A stretch of 64,000 nt of DNA from Aliivibrio sp. S4MY1 (lineage in GTDB: Bacteria; Pseudomonadota; Gammaproteobacteria; Enterobacterales; Vibrionaceae). Both the position numbers and the translations under genes were made by a program. Within the stretch, counting starts at the first letter, position 1; each line of letters opens with the position of its first letter. The stretch covers positions 124,001 to 188,000 of the forward strand of contig NZ_JARACP010000009.1 of NCBI RefSeq assembly GCF_028765545.1, written 5' to 3'. Below are positions 1 through 8,803 of the stretch, piece after piece. The notes beneath the pieces are model-generated. The model did no database searches. It had not been told where the DNA came from and saw only the letters and a list, made by a program, of their open reading frames with translations.

Positions 1-97
1 ATAAACCGTTCCTTGTAATGGTATATAAAAGAATTATTCCTCATATCCCTACCGTCATCCAGTCAATAAGAATAATAAGTTATAAAAATAGTCTTAT

Positions 98-454
98 TTA
101 TTCTTTTTTATGATTTTTCCCTTTTTCATACTCAGCACGAAAATCAGGCATAATTTGATCGCAAATACCAAAATATGGAGCTTCACGTAACCCTAAAATA
201 TAGGCTTCTTGAGAACAATAGATAGTCGTTCCAGAGGTATGCCCTTCTAAGTACGCATTATAGAATGCTTCCGTAACCTCCTCCTCTGGCTTTACACTTT
301 CTAGAGTTTCCTTTTCTTGAACTAAAAAGCCATTTTTTGCTCTTTGCTCTCCATATTGGAACCAATCATCCGTATTTTTTTCTTTTACTTCAGATTGTGA
401 AGCTGTACAGCCAACTAATAACAACATCATTAGACTAACAACTTTCTGTTTCAT
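98..454 (-). CDS. DUF2799 family lipoprotein
   Basis: Predicted outer-envelope lipoprotein of 118 aa. The N terminus is a short basic and hydrophobic signal ending in the lipobox LLVGC, so Cys16 would be lipidated. The mature part has the DUF2799 pattern: a W..YG motif, a Y..AYLEGH segment, a YC pair, then a G....Y.G.C motif and a final Y..G. Two further members lie at 7967-8326 and 8377-8739. A GGAGG-like ribosome site sits just before the start. Function of the family is not established. The gene stands alone, downstream of the fumarase on the same strand but behind that gene's terminator. Confidence 0.8.
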   Translation of the reverse strand: MKQKVVSLMMLLLVGCTASQSEVKEKNTDDWFQYGEQRAKNGFLVQEKETLESVKPEEEVTEAFYNAYLEGHTSGTTIYCSQEAYILGLREAPYFGICDQIMPDFRAEYEKGKNHKKE

Positions 455-544
455 ACTTCCTCCAAGAACAATCTAAATCACACAATATCAACAACATAAT
501 AACTCAGTTTAGACTTAAATAGTTAACATTAAAAACACAAGTAT

Positions 545-575
545 AAAAAAAGCACTCTATTTATGAGTGCTTTCT
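545..575 (-). terminator. Intrinsic terminator after fumarase
   Basis: Nine-base-pair stem AAAGCACTC/GAGTGCTTT with a seven-base loop. Read on the minus strand it is followed by a run of T, placed about 25 bases after the fumarase stop. Confidence 0.8.
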
Positions 576-599
576 TAAATCCTAGAAATATAAAATCAA

Positions 600-2126
600 T
601 TAATTCATTTCAGCGATTTTAACTTTCCATGTATCTGGGCCGATTTGATGTGCATTTTCCCCTGTTGAATCAACAGCAACCGTTACTGGCATATCTTCCA
701 CTTCAAACTCATAAATAGCTTCCATTCCTAAGTCTTCAAAAGCCACTACTCGTGCTTTTTTAATCGCTTTAGCTACTAAATAAGCTGCACCGCCTACTGC
801 CATCAAATACACGGCTTTTTTATCTTTAATAGAAGCAACCGTTGCTGGGCCACGCTCTGCTTTACCGATCATACCCATTAAGCCCGTATCAAGCATCATA
901 TCGGTAAATTTATCCATACGAGTGGACGTTGTTGGGCCAGCAGGACCTACGGCTTCATCACCAACCGCATCAACTGGGCCGACGTAGTAAATAAACTTCC
1001 CATTGAAATCGACGCCCTTAGGTAAACCCTCACCGCTTTCAATCATGCTTTGAAGGCGTTTATGTGCCGCATCACGCCCTGTTAATATCTTCCCTGTTAA
1101 CAGAACCGTTTCACCTGTTCGCCATTCTTGTACGTCTTCTTTTGTGATCGTATCAAGATTAACTCGGCGTGTATTAGCACCGGCTTCCCATGTAATATCT
1201 GGCCACTCTTCAAGTTTTGGTGGCTGTAAGTCTGCCGGACCTGAACCATCAAGTGTAAAGTGAACATGACGAGTCGCAGCACAGTTTGGGATCATGCATA
1301 CGGGTTTTGATGCTGCATGAGTTGGTGCTGATTTGATTTTTACATCAACAACGGTTGTTAAACCACCAAGGCCTTGTGCACCAATACCAAGCTTATTCAC
1401 GCGATTAAAGATATCAAGGCGAAGCTCTTCTTCTGCGTTTTTAGGACCACGATCGATCAACTCTTGAATGTCGATATGCTCCATTAATGATTCTTTTGCT
1501 AATACTGCTGCTTTTTCAGCGGTTCCACCAATACCTATACCTAGCATTCCTGGTGGACACCAACCTGCTCCCATTAATGGTAAGGTTTTTTCTACCCATT
1601 CAGCCACATCATCTGAAGGATTTAACATCACCATTTTTGTTTTATTTTCAGAGCCGCCGCCTTTTGCTGCAATCTGAATCTCAACCTTATTACCTGGTAC
1701 CATATTAATATGAACTACCGCAGGCGTATTGTCTTTTGTATTAATTCGCTTACCCGCAGGATCAGAAAGTACTGAAGCTCGAAGTGGGTTATCTGGATTC
1801 GTGTACGCCTGACGAGTTCCTTCATCAATCATTTGCTGGACGGTTAAATCTCCTTCCCAGCGTACATTCATGCCTATATTAACAAAGCAAGTTACTATCC
1901 CCGTATCCTGACAAATAGGACGATGCCCTTCAGCCGACATACGTGAATTTATTAAAATTTGAGCAATCGCATCTTTTGCCGCTTGGCTTTGTTCTCTGTG
2001 ATATGCTTTTTCTAGTGCTTGAACAAAATCAAGTGGGTGGTAGTAAGAAATATACTGTAATGCATCAGCCACTGAGCTGATCACGTCTTCATTGCGGATG
2101 ATAGTTTCTTTACCAACAGTCATCAT
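600..2126 (-). CDS. fumA: Class I (iron-sulfur) fumarate hydratase
   Basis: Interconverts fumarate and malate in the TCA cycle; cytoplasmic, oxygen-sensitive [4Fe-4S] enzyme of the FumA/FumB class. The 508-aa chain has the N-terminal fumarase domain followed by the C-terminal domain with the TGRDAAHKR and YYVGPVDA motifs. Cys72 (ICQDTG), Cys190 (GWCPPG) and Cys282 (PNCAATRH) have nearly the spacing of the three cluster ligands of E. coli FumA (which is about 40 residues longer at the N terminus). Two ATG codons are adjacent; the second is better spaced from AGAGGA, so the protein may begin at 2123. It is transcribed divergently from pabB. I cannot separate FumA from FumB by sequence alone. 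Confidence 0.93.
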   Translation of the reverse strand: MMTVGKETIIRNEDVISSVADALQYISYYHPLDFVQALEKAYHREQSQAAKDAIAQILINSRMSAEGHRPICQDTGIVTCFVNIGMNVRWEGDLTVQQMIDEGTRQAYTNPDNPLRASVLSDPAGKRINTKDNTPAVVHINMVPGNKVEIQIAAKGGGSENKTKMVMLNPSDDVAEWVEKTLPLMGAGWCPPGMLGIGIGGTAEKAAVLAKESLMEHIDIQELIDRGPKNAEEELRLDIFNRVNKLGIGAQGLGGLTTVVDVKIKSAPTHAASKPVCMIPNCAATRHVHFTLDGSGPADLQPPKLEEWPDITWEAGANTRRVNLDTITKEDVQEWRTGETVLLTGKILTGRDAAHKRLQSMIESGEGLPKGVDFNGKFIYYVGPVDAVGDEAVGPAGPTTSTRMDKFTDMMLDTGLMGMIGKAERGPATVASIKDKKAVYLMAVGGAAYLVAKAIKKARVVAFEDLGMEAIYEFEVEDMPVTVAVDSTGENAHQIGPDTWKVKIAEMN

Positions 2127-2292
2127 TAAATCCTCTTATATATATGCTTCCATGGCGTGTTAAGTCTGTTTTTTTACTTAGTGACGTGAGTGTTCACCAA
2201 TCTATTATTTTCTTTTAGAACAGCCAATATGATACTCTTGCTCCCCATCCAAGGCTATCGTTGCTCATCACATTCTGGTTATAAAACTTAAA

Positions 2293-3663
2293 ATGAACAA
2301 TCAATTAGATGCAAAACCACTTATTACCCTACTTGATTATCAATCTACTTCTGTGGTTGATTTATTTTCTGCCATTGAAAGCCAACCTTGGGCAATGCTG
2401 CTGCATTCATCAGCCAAAGAACATGTTGATAATCGTTACGATATTTTAGTGGCAGATCCAATCGCGACATTGCAAACCCACCAAAAGGTTACTTGTATTA
2501 ATGTCATAGGAAAGCAGCCAGTAACCAGTGAAGCCTGCCCTTTTAAACTGCTTGCTCATTATCAAGAACGACTAACGCCTCATTGCCATTCAATAAAAGA
2601 TCTTCCTTTTATTGGCGGAGCGTTAGGTTACTTCAGTTATGACTTAGGTCGCCGGGTTGAATCTATACCTAGTATTGCTGAGCGAGATATTCCAACCGCT
2701 GATATGGCTGTTGGGATCTATGACTGGGCTCTAATTGCTGATCATAAAACGTGTACCCTCACTTTAATACAACCACACGGGAGTAATCGTCTCGATTGGC
2801 TACAGCAATTTATAGCTATAAAAGAAAAGAAAGCTGATTTTAGTTTAGTGTCTAAATGGCAATCAAATATGACTCAAGCGGAATATAGCACTAAATTTGA
2901 CACGATTCAGGAATACCTTAAATCAGGAGATTGCTATCAAATTAATCTTGCTCAACGTTTTCATGCTCAATACCAAGGTTCAGAATGGCTAGCGTATCAA
3001 AAATTGGCAACCCAAAATGGTGCACCCTTCTCTGCATTTATTAGAACCCCTGAACTTGCCATCTTATCCGTCTCACCAGAGCGTTTTTTACAGGTAAAAG
3101 ATCGTAAAATAGAAACCAAACCAATTAAAGGAACTCGCCCTCGCTCAAGCGATCCGGAGCTAGATGCTAAAGAAGCAGATATTCTTCGCCATAGTGCTAA
3201 AGATCGCTCTGAAAACTTAATGATTGTGGATTTATTGCGTAATGATATTGGCCGAGTCTCCACTCCTGGCTCAGTCAAAGTGCCTAAGTTATTTGATATC
3301 GAAAGTTTTCCAGCTGTACACCATTTAGTCAGCACTATTACTGGTCAATTAGATGATAACTATACTATTAGTGATTTACTTAGTGCTTCTTTCCCTGGCG
3401 GATCGATCACCGGAGCCCCTAAAATCCGAGCTATGGAAATTATTGAAGAATTAGAGCCTCATCGCCGTAACTTATATTGTGGCAGTATTGGTTATATTAG
3501 CCGTTGTGGGAATATGGATACGAGTATTACTATACGTACCTTAATCGCCTACCAAGATACAATATACGCTTCAGCGGGTGGCGGTATTGTTGCCGATAGC
3601 CAAACTGAACTAGAATATGAAGAGACACTGCATAAGTTAAGCAAAATTTTACCCATTTTATAA
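2293..3663 (+). CDS. pabB: Aminodeoxychorismate synthase component I
   Basis: Makes 4-amino-4-deoxychorismate from chorismate, with ammonia from PabA, for folate synthesis. The 456-aa protein has the anthranilate synthase I N-terminal domain and the chorismate-binding domain with SGDCYQINLAQ, PERFL, the PIKGTRPR motif (Lys279, the expected covalent lysine of PabB), ENLMIVDLLRND and the GSITGAPK motif near the end. PIKGT rather than PLAGT points to PabB rather than TrpE. It is followed after 16 bases by nudL, and the pair pabB-nudL is also found in E. coli, so they are probably cotranscribed. Confidence 0.95.
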   Translation: MNNQLDAKPLITLLDYQSTSVVDLFSAIESQPWAMLLHSSAKEHVDNRYDILVADPIATLQTHQKVTCINVIGKQPVTSEACPFKLLAHYQERLTPHCHSIKDLPFIGGALGYFSYDLGRRVESIPSIAERDIPTADMAVGIYDWALIADHKTCTLTLIQPHGSNRLDWLQQFIAIKEKKADFSLVSKWQSNMTQAEYSTKFDTIQEYLKSGDCYQINLAQRFHAQYQGSEWLAYQKLATQNGAPFSAFIRTPELAILSVSPERFLQVKDRKIETKPIKGTRPRSSDPELDAKEADILRHSAKDRSENLMIVDLLRNDIGRVSTPGSVKVPKLFDIESFPAVHHLVSTITGQLDDNYTISDLLSASFPGGSITGAPKIRAMEIIEELEPHRRNLYCGSIGYISRCGNMDTSITIRTLIAYQDTIYASAGGGIVADSQTELEYEETLHKLSKILPIL

Positions 3664-3679
3664 TTATAAGGATCGGTTT

Positions 3680-4261
3680 ATGGATACGCATTTACTTTCT
3701 TATTTGTTACTTCATAAACCAATTGATTACAGTTCCAGTTTACTCTCCCATCCACGACTAACGAGCGGCAACTTTAAGTCTGCTGCTGTTCTTGTCCCTA
3801 TCGTAAAAAGAGAATCTGGTTTCAACCTAATTTTAACTCAACGAGCGTCACATTTACGTCATCATCCTAGCCAAATTAGCTTCCCTGGAGGCAAGGTTGA
3901 ACCCTTCGATTTATCCCTAATTCATACTGCTATTCGTGAAACAAATGAAGAAATTGGCATTGATCCTGCTCACATTAAACCATTAGCAAAACTTAACACA
4001 ATACCAACAATATCTGGCTATAAAGTAACCCCAATCATTGCATTGATTGATGAAAATTATACCACCGCAATCGATTACGGTGAGGTTAGTAGCACATTTG
4101 AAGCACCGATAAATCATCTAATTAACCCAAAAAACACCTACAAACACCACATATTTAACAAAAAACATACCTACGATCTGATTTTCATTCCTTTTGACAA
4201 AAAACTCATTTGGGGTGTGACCGCTGAAATAATTCACGCAATGAATTACATTACAACTTAG
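3680..4261 (+). CDS. nudL: Nudix hydrolase, probable CoA pyrophosphatase
   Basis: Likely hydrolyses CoA or its derivatives to phosphopantetheine compounds and 3',5'-ADP. The UPF0035/CoA signature LTQRASHLRHHPSQISFPGG is directly followed by a Nudix box ending in RETNEEIG, at about residues 52-97 of 193. A usual Gly inside the UPF0035 motif is Ser here. An AGGA ribosome site lies eight bases before the ATG. It probably forms an operon with pabB and keeps the E. coli order pabB-nudL. Confidence 0.88.
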   Translation: MDTHLLSYLLLHKPIDYSSSLLSHPRLTSGNFKSAAVLVPIVKRESGFNLILTQRASHLRHHPSQISFPGGKVEPFDLSLIHTAIRETNEEIGIDPAHIKPLAKLNTIPTISGYKVTPIIALIDENYTTAIDYGEVSSTFEAPINHLINPKNTYKHHIFNKKHTYDLIFIPFDKKLIWGVTAEIIHAMNYITT

Positions 4262-4446
4262 AAAAATTATCATTAACGATAAGTTTTACTAATACTTGAT
4301 TTACAATTACCGTGAACAATATCAATTATTTTTCGATCTTTGTTCATCTTTTTTCATTTTCCGATCTGGGTCAAAGTTTTTCTCGTCAAAATAACGACAA
4401 TAGCGCCGTTCCCAAAATTCCTGTTCTAAAAATTAAGAGTAAAATT

Positions 4447-5697
4447 ATGCAAACAACAAATACTGCATCAATAGATGCAAAAAAAACAAAGTGGACTTAT
4501 CAAGACTTCACTTGGTGTCTTTCTCTTTTCGGTACTGCGGTAGGTGCTGGTGTTTTATTCCTTCCAATTAAAGCTGGCGCTGGTGGTTTTTGGCCTCTAG
4601 TTATCCTTGCATTAATCGCAGCACCAATGACTTGGTTCGCACACAAAAGTTTGGCTCGTTTCGTTCTTTCTGCTAAAAACCCAGATTCTGACATTACCGA
4701 TACGGTAGAAGAGCATTTCGGTAAGACAGGCGCGAACCTAATCACTTTTGCCTACTTTTTCGCGATTTACCCAATTGTACTGATTTACGGTGTTGGCATC
4801 ACAAACACAGTAGACTCTTTCATGATTAACCAAATGGGCATGGAATCTATTCCACGCTGGTTATTATCTGGTGTTCTTATCACTCTGATGACATGTGGTG
4901 TTGTATTTGGTAAAGAACTAATGCTGAAAGCAACTTCTGCAATGGTTTACCCTCTTGTATTCATCCTAATGGCACTTTCTGTATACCTAATCCCTGGTTG
5001 GAACACATCTATGATGTCTGTTTCTCCTGATTGGGGCTCAATGCCTTCTGTTGTTTGGTTAGCAATCCCTATCATCGTTTTCTCTTTCAACCACAGCCCA
5101 GTTATCAGCCAGTTCTCTAAAGAACAACGTCGTGTATACGGTGAAAATGCAGTTGCTAAAACTGACATGATCACTGGCGGTGCGGCAATGATGCTAATGG
5201 GTTTCGTTATGTTCTTCGTTTTCTCTGTAGTTCTTTCTCTATCTCCAGAGCAACTAGCACAAGCACAAGCACAAAACATCTCTGTACTTTCTTACTTAGC
5301 AAACGTACATGAATCTCCACTTATCTCTTACTTAGGTCCAATCGTTGCTTTTGCTGCGATTACTTCAAGCTACTTCGGTCACTTTCTTGGTGCTCATGAA
5401 GGTCTTGTTGGTCTAGCTAAGTCTCGTTCAAAAGCACCTGTTGCTAAGCTTGAGAAATTCTCTCTTATCTTCATCGTTGTTACTACATGGATCGTTTCTA
5501 TCATCAACCCAAGTATCTTAGGTATGATTGAAACTATGGGTGCGCCAATGATTGCCGCTATCCTATTCCTTATGCCTGTATTCGCAATGCGTAAAGTTCC
5601 TGCAATGGCGAAGTACAAAACTTCAGCACCTGTGCAAATCTTTACAGCATTATGTGGTGTTGCAGCAATTACTTCTGTAATCTACGGCGCTCTTTAA
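4447..5697 (+). CDS. sdaC: Serine/proton symporter, HAAAP family
   Basis: Inner-membrane serine transporter with about 11 helices. The N-terminal LFGTAVGAGVLFLPI motif is typical of the hydroxy/aromatic amino acid permease family. The open frame extends upstream to a GTG at 4312, but those 45 residues do not resemble a permease N terminus. The ATG used here gives 416 aa, close to E. coli SdaC. It lies just upstream of sdaA, so uptake and deamination of serine are coupled. A hairpin between the genes suggests that only part of the transcripts read through. The window contains two other HAAAP permeases (8804-9973, 10080-11234). Confidence 0.93.
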   Translation: MQTTNTASIDAKKTKWTYQDFTWCLSLFGTAVGAGVLFLPIKAGAGGFWPLVILALIAAPMTWFAHKSLARFVLSAKNPDSDITDTVEEHFGKTGANLITFAYFFAIYPIVLIYGVGITNTVDSFMINQMGMESIPRWLLSGVLITLMTCGVVFGKELMLKATSAMVYPLVFILMALSVYLIPGWNTSMMSVSPDWGSMPSVVWLAIPIIVFSFNHSPVISQFSKEQRRVYGENAVAKTDMITGGAAMMLMGFVMFFVFSVVLSLSPEQLAQAQAQNISVLSYLANVHESPLISYLGPIVAFAAITSSYFGHFLGAHEGLVGLAKSRSKAPVAKLEKFSLIFIVVTTWIVSIINPSILGMIETMGAPMIAAILFLMPVFAMRKVPAMAKYKTSAPVQIFTALCGVAAITSVIYGAL

Positions 5698-5755
5698 TAA
5701 CTAGTTTATAAATCCTTATAAGCATTAGTTACACGAAGTTAATAATAATGATAAT

Positions 5756-5780
5756 AAAGCCCCCTCTTTTGGGGGCTTAT
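5756..5780 (+). terminator. Hairpin between sdaC and sdaA
   Basis: Stem AAGCCCCC/GGGGGCTT with a six-base loop (TCTTTT), followed by only two further T residues before GAGGT, the ribosome site of sdaA. It resembles an intrinsic terminator that is weak or partial, which could set a lower level for sdaA than for sdaC. Confidence 0.65.
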
Positions 5781-5793
5781 TCGAGGTAATAAC

Positions 5794-7155
5794 ATGATTA
5801 GTGTTTTTGATATCTACAAAATCGGAGTTGGTCCTTCTAGCTCCCACACCGTTGGTCCAATGAAAGCTGGTAAAGAGTTTATCGACGATTTACGTGGCAT
5901 GGGCAAACTGCGTGATATCACTAAAATCACTGTTGATGTTTACGGTTCATTATCACTGACAGGGAAAGGTCACCATACTGATATCGCTATCATTATGGGT
6001 CTGGCAGGTAACACGCCAGAACACGTAGATATTGACTCTATTCCGGGCTTCATCGCTCGTGTTGAAGAAACAGAGCGCTTACCTGTTGGCATGCACTGCC
6101 ATACGGTTGAATTTCCAAAAGAAGGTGGAATGAATTTCCACACAACTAACCTATCACTTCACGAAAATGGTATGCAAATCCATGCGTGGGTTGATGGCGA
6201 CGTTGTTTACTCTAAAACATACTACTCTATCGGTGGTGGTTTTATTGTTGATGAAGAAAACTTTGGTAAAGAAGTTGAATCATCAATCCAAGTTCCTTAC
6301 GCATTTAATTATGCCTCTGAATTAATTGATTTATGTAAAGAGAATGGACTATCTATTAGTACATTAGTAATGAAGAACGAACACGCTATTCTTGCAGAAG
6401 ATGAAGTTCGTACTTACTTTGCAAAAATCTGGAAAACCATGCGTGACTGTATGGAAAAAGGCATGAACACTGAAGGTATCCTACCTGGACCTCTACGTGT
6501 TCCTCGTCGTGCAGCGGCACTTCGCCAGCAACTACTGACTTCTGAAAAGACGTCTAAAGACCCAATGGAAGTCGTTGATTGGGTAAATATGTACGCATTC
6601 GCTGTAAACGAAGAGAATGCTGCAGGTGGCCGAGTTGTTACTGCCCCAACAAATGGTGCATGTGGCATTATCCCTGCTGTTTTAGCTTACTACGATAAGT
6701 TTATTCAAACAGTAACTGAGAAAGATTACATCCGTTACTTTGCAGCTTCAGGTGCTATTGGTGGCCTTTATAAGCAAAACGCTTCAATCTCTGGTGCTGA
6801 AGTTGGCTGTCAGGGCGAAGTTGGTGTAGCTTGTTCTATGGCTGCTGCTGGTCTTGCTGAACTTATGGGTGGAAGTCCTGAGCAGGTATGTATGGCTGCT
6901 GAAATTGCAATGGAGCATAACCTTGGTTTAACTTGTGATCCTGTTGCTGGACAAGTACAAGTACCTTGTATCGAGCGTAATGGTATTGCTGCCGTTAAAG
7001 CAATCAACGCAACACGTATGGCACTTCGTCGTTCATCTGCTCCTCGTGTTTCACTTGATAAAGTTATTGAAACAATGCTTGAAACAGGTAAAGACATGAA
7101 CGCCAAGTACCGTGAGACTTCTCAAGGTGGCTTAGCGATTAAAGTTATCTGTTAA
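5794..7155 (+). CDS. sdaA: L-serine ammonia-lyase (iron-sulfur)
   Basis: Deaminates L-serine to pyruvate and ammonia using a [4Fe-4S] cluster. The 453-aa single-chain enzyme has the beta domain (FDIYKIGVGPSSSHTVGPM, substrate loop) and the alpha domain with APTNGACGI. Three conserved cysteines in EVGCQGEV, GLTCDPV and QVPCIERN match the cluster ligands of E. coli SdaA/SdaB. The start has a GAGGT ribosome site. It lies 96 bases downstream of sdaC. The pyruvate product links to the btsSR/CstA region later in the window. Confidence 0.95.
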   Translation: MISVFDIYKIGVGPSSSHTVGPMKAGKEFIDDLRGMGKLRDITKITVDVYGSLSLTGKGHHTDIAIIMGLAGNTPEHVDIDSIPGFIARVEETERLPVGMHCHTVEFPKEGGMNFHTTNLSLHENGMQIHAWVDGDVVYSKTYYSIGGGFIVDEENFGKEVESSIQVPYAFNYASELIDLCKENGLSISTLVMKNEHAILAEDEVRTYFAKIWKTMRDCMEKGMNTEGILPGPLRVPRRAAALRQQLLTSEKTSKDPMEVVDWVNMYAFAVNEENAAGGRVVTAPTNGACGIIPAVLAYYDKFIQTVTEKDYIRYFAASGAIGGLYKQNASISGAEVGCQGEVGVACSMAAAGLAELMGGSPEQVCMAAEIAMEHNLGLTCDPVAGQVQVPCIERNGIAAVKAINATRMALRRSSAPRVSLDKVIETMLETGKDMNAKYRETSQGGLAIKVIC

Positions 7156-7184
7156 TCAGAACAAACTTTACTTAAAGCAATAAT

Positions 7185-7209
7185 GAGGGCGTATATCGCC
7201 CTCTTTTTA
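7185..7209 (+). terminator. Intrinsic terminator after sdaA
   Basis: Seven-base-pair stem GAGGGCG/CGCCCTC with loop TATAT followed by TTTTT. Confidence 0.88.
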
Positions 7210-7341
7210 TTTCTCCTATTCTACTTTCCTCTTCTATACTAAATATATGCACCAATTTGATGAATAAATCACCTTTACTATTAACAAATGAATCAGTTAC
7301 TGCAATAATGCAGTCATGCAAATAATTAGTACATTTCAATT

Positions 7342-7890
7342 ATGAATAAGAAAAAACATACTCTTTCACCAAGAGCTCAGAAATTAAGAGCAGAATGGAC
7401 AGGAATGGAAAGTGAACATCGTTTCATTTCACACTCATTTAATTGCGTTAAAATCCATATTCATACACCTGATGACGGTATGTATAACCGCTCTGTTGGT
7501 TGCCTAAAAGAGGGCCGAGAAAAAGCCCTAAAAGAAGCAATTAAACAACGAAATAAAGTCGGTAAAGAATTATGGGGAAATTGTTGGAACATGGTTCTTA
7601 ACTACCCTAGCCTGTTTGAGCGCTTACCTCACAGCTTAGAGCCTGATATCATCACGAAAAAACGCACCTTACTTTCTGGTGAAGTGCGCACAACAGATTA
7701 CTATATCGTTCGTTGGAAAGAGATCGTTGATGGTGAATATAAGCCAAAGAGCCGATTGTTCTCTCATGGTAACGGCAACGACAAATTAAGCGCTTACAGT
7801 AAAGCAAAGAAAGTCATGCTTGAAGTAAATAAAGAATTTTTACCTATTTTGAAAAAAATGGGACGCTTTAATATCGTTAAAGTGATCTAA
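7342..7890 (+). CDS. Uncharacterised basic protein, possible AP2-like repeats
   Basis: A 182-aa lysine- and arginine-rich protein that I do not recognise by name. It has no signal peptide or membrane segment. Two segments look alike: residues about 30-75 (a strand-rich stretch ending in KALKEAIKQRNKVGKELWG) and about 110-168 (DYYIVRWKEIVDGEYKPKSR followed by KLSAYSKAKKVMLEVNKE). The pattern of an aromatic-rich strand pair, a Lys/Arg-Ser-x-x-F strand and then a helix resembles AP2/ERF-type DNA-binding domains. That is a weak fold-level inference. The gene stands alone between two terminators. Confidence 0.75.
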   Translation: MNKKKHTLSPRAQKLRAEWTGMESEHRFISHSFNCVKIHIHTPDDGMYNRSVGCLKEGREKALKEAIKQRNKVGKELWGNCWNMVLNYPSLFERLPHSLEPDIITKKRTLLSGEVRTTDYYIVRWKEIVDGEYKPKSRLFSHGNGNDKLSAYSKAKKVMLEVNKEFLPILKKMGRFNIVKVI

Positions 7891-7908
7891 TTTAAATCTT
7901 CATATACA

Positions 7909-7940
7909 AAAATGGCGGATAAAATTATCCGCCATTTATA
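7909..7940. terminator. Bidirectional terminator
   Basis: Twelve-base-pair perfect stem AATGGCGGATAA/TTATCCGCCATT, with A-rich sequence on the left and a short T run on the right. It serves the gene on its left (plus strand) and the lipoprotein gene on its right (minus strand). Confidence 0.85.
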
Positions 7941-7966
7941 TTTCGATTAAATCAACCTTAAAGATA

Positions 7967-8326
7967 CTACATCCCTCTTTTAGTCGAGTTATAACCTCGT
8001 AAATAATCATATTTAAACTCTTTACTGATATCGTCACACACTCCAGTATAAACTCCACCTTTAGTTCCTAATTCAAATGCGTCTTGTCCGCAATATTCTT
8101 GTAATCCCTTTTTATATCCCGCAACGTACGCATCATAATTAGAGACTTTAAGCTCCTTGCCATCTAAAAGATCAACTATTTGTTCTTTAGATTCAAAATT
8201 CCAACCTTTTTGGCCTGTTTCTAAACCATAAGTAGCCCAATCGCTGTCCTGTGTAGATGTTAATGGTACTGTATTTGAACAGGCTGCTAGAAAAAGTGAA
8301 ACCATTATAACTAAAATTGCTTTCAT
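7967..8326 (-). CDS. DUF2799 family lipoprotein
   Basis: A 119-aa lipoprotein: signal peptide MKAILVIMVSLFLAAC with lipobox LAAC. The mature part shows W..YG.E.G..GW, NYDAYVAGYKKGLQEYC and a closing GGVYTGVC motif. It lies 50 bases downstream of its paralogue at 8377-8739 on the same strand, so the two probably form a two-gene operon made by tandem duplication. A third, more divergent copy is at 98-454. Role unknown. Confidence 0.82.
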   Translation of the reverse strand: MKAILVIMVSLFLAACSNTVPLTSTQDSDWATYGLETGQKGWNFESKEQIVDLLDGKELKVSNYDAYVAGYKKGLQEYCGQDAFELGTKGGVYTGVCDDISKEFKYDYLRGYNSTKRGM

Positions 8327-8376
8327 AACTTCTTACCCTCTTATTTATCTATTCATCCATGTGCCGTATAACTAAA

Positions 8377-8739
8377 TTACATTCCACCAGCGGTTGAATG
8401 CATTCCATTAACATAATCTTCGCGGAAAAAGGGATCTATTCGATCACATATGCCATTGTACTGCTTCCCTACGACACCTAGCATATAAGCACTTTGATCG
8501 CAGTATTCTTTCTGACCTTTAGTATATCCATCTAAATAAGCTTGATAATTCTCTTCGCTTACCGCTTTACCATCCGACAATTTGACTAATTTGCTTTCTG
8601 ATTGGACAATCCAGCCTTTCATTGCTCTGTCATAACCAAAGGCTTGCCAATCACTAGCTACCTGGGAACTTGGTGGTGGTGTTGTTGAGCATGCAGCTAA
8701 AAGTAAAACAGTAAAAAGAACCGTTAAATATTTCATCAT
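8377..8739 (-). CDS. DUF2799 family lipoprotein
   Basis: A 120-aa lipoprotein: hydrophobic signal ending LLLAAC, then the DUF2799 core W.AFGYDRAMKGW, NYQAYLDGYTKGQKEYC and QYNGIC. It is closely related to the next gene downstream (7967-8326). Two ATG codons are adjacent at the start, preceded by a GAGGG ribosome site. The Tyr/Gly/Cys-rich repeats suggest a compact exported domain; no enzyme motif is visible. Confidence 0.82.
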   Translation of the reverse strand: MMKYLTVLFTVLLLAACSTTPPPSSQVASDWQAFGYDRAMKGWIVQSESKLVKLSDGKAVSEENYQAYLDGYTKGQKEYCDQSAYMLGVVGKQYNGICDRIDPFFREDYVNGMHSTAGGM

Positions 8740-8803
8740 TCTGACCCTCTACAATAAACACATTATCTATTACGTTAAGTGTATCAGGTCAGATCATTAA
8801 TAT

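Noticed and set aside
1-97. Possible terminator or gene edge at the left end.
   Set aside because: Only an imperfect AT-rich hairpin near 67-112; no ORF or clear element can be supported.
4312-4446. N-terminal extension of SdaC from a GTG.
   Set aside because: The 45 residues do not resemble a permease N terminus; the ATG at 4447 gives the family-typical length.
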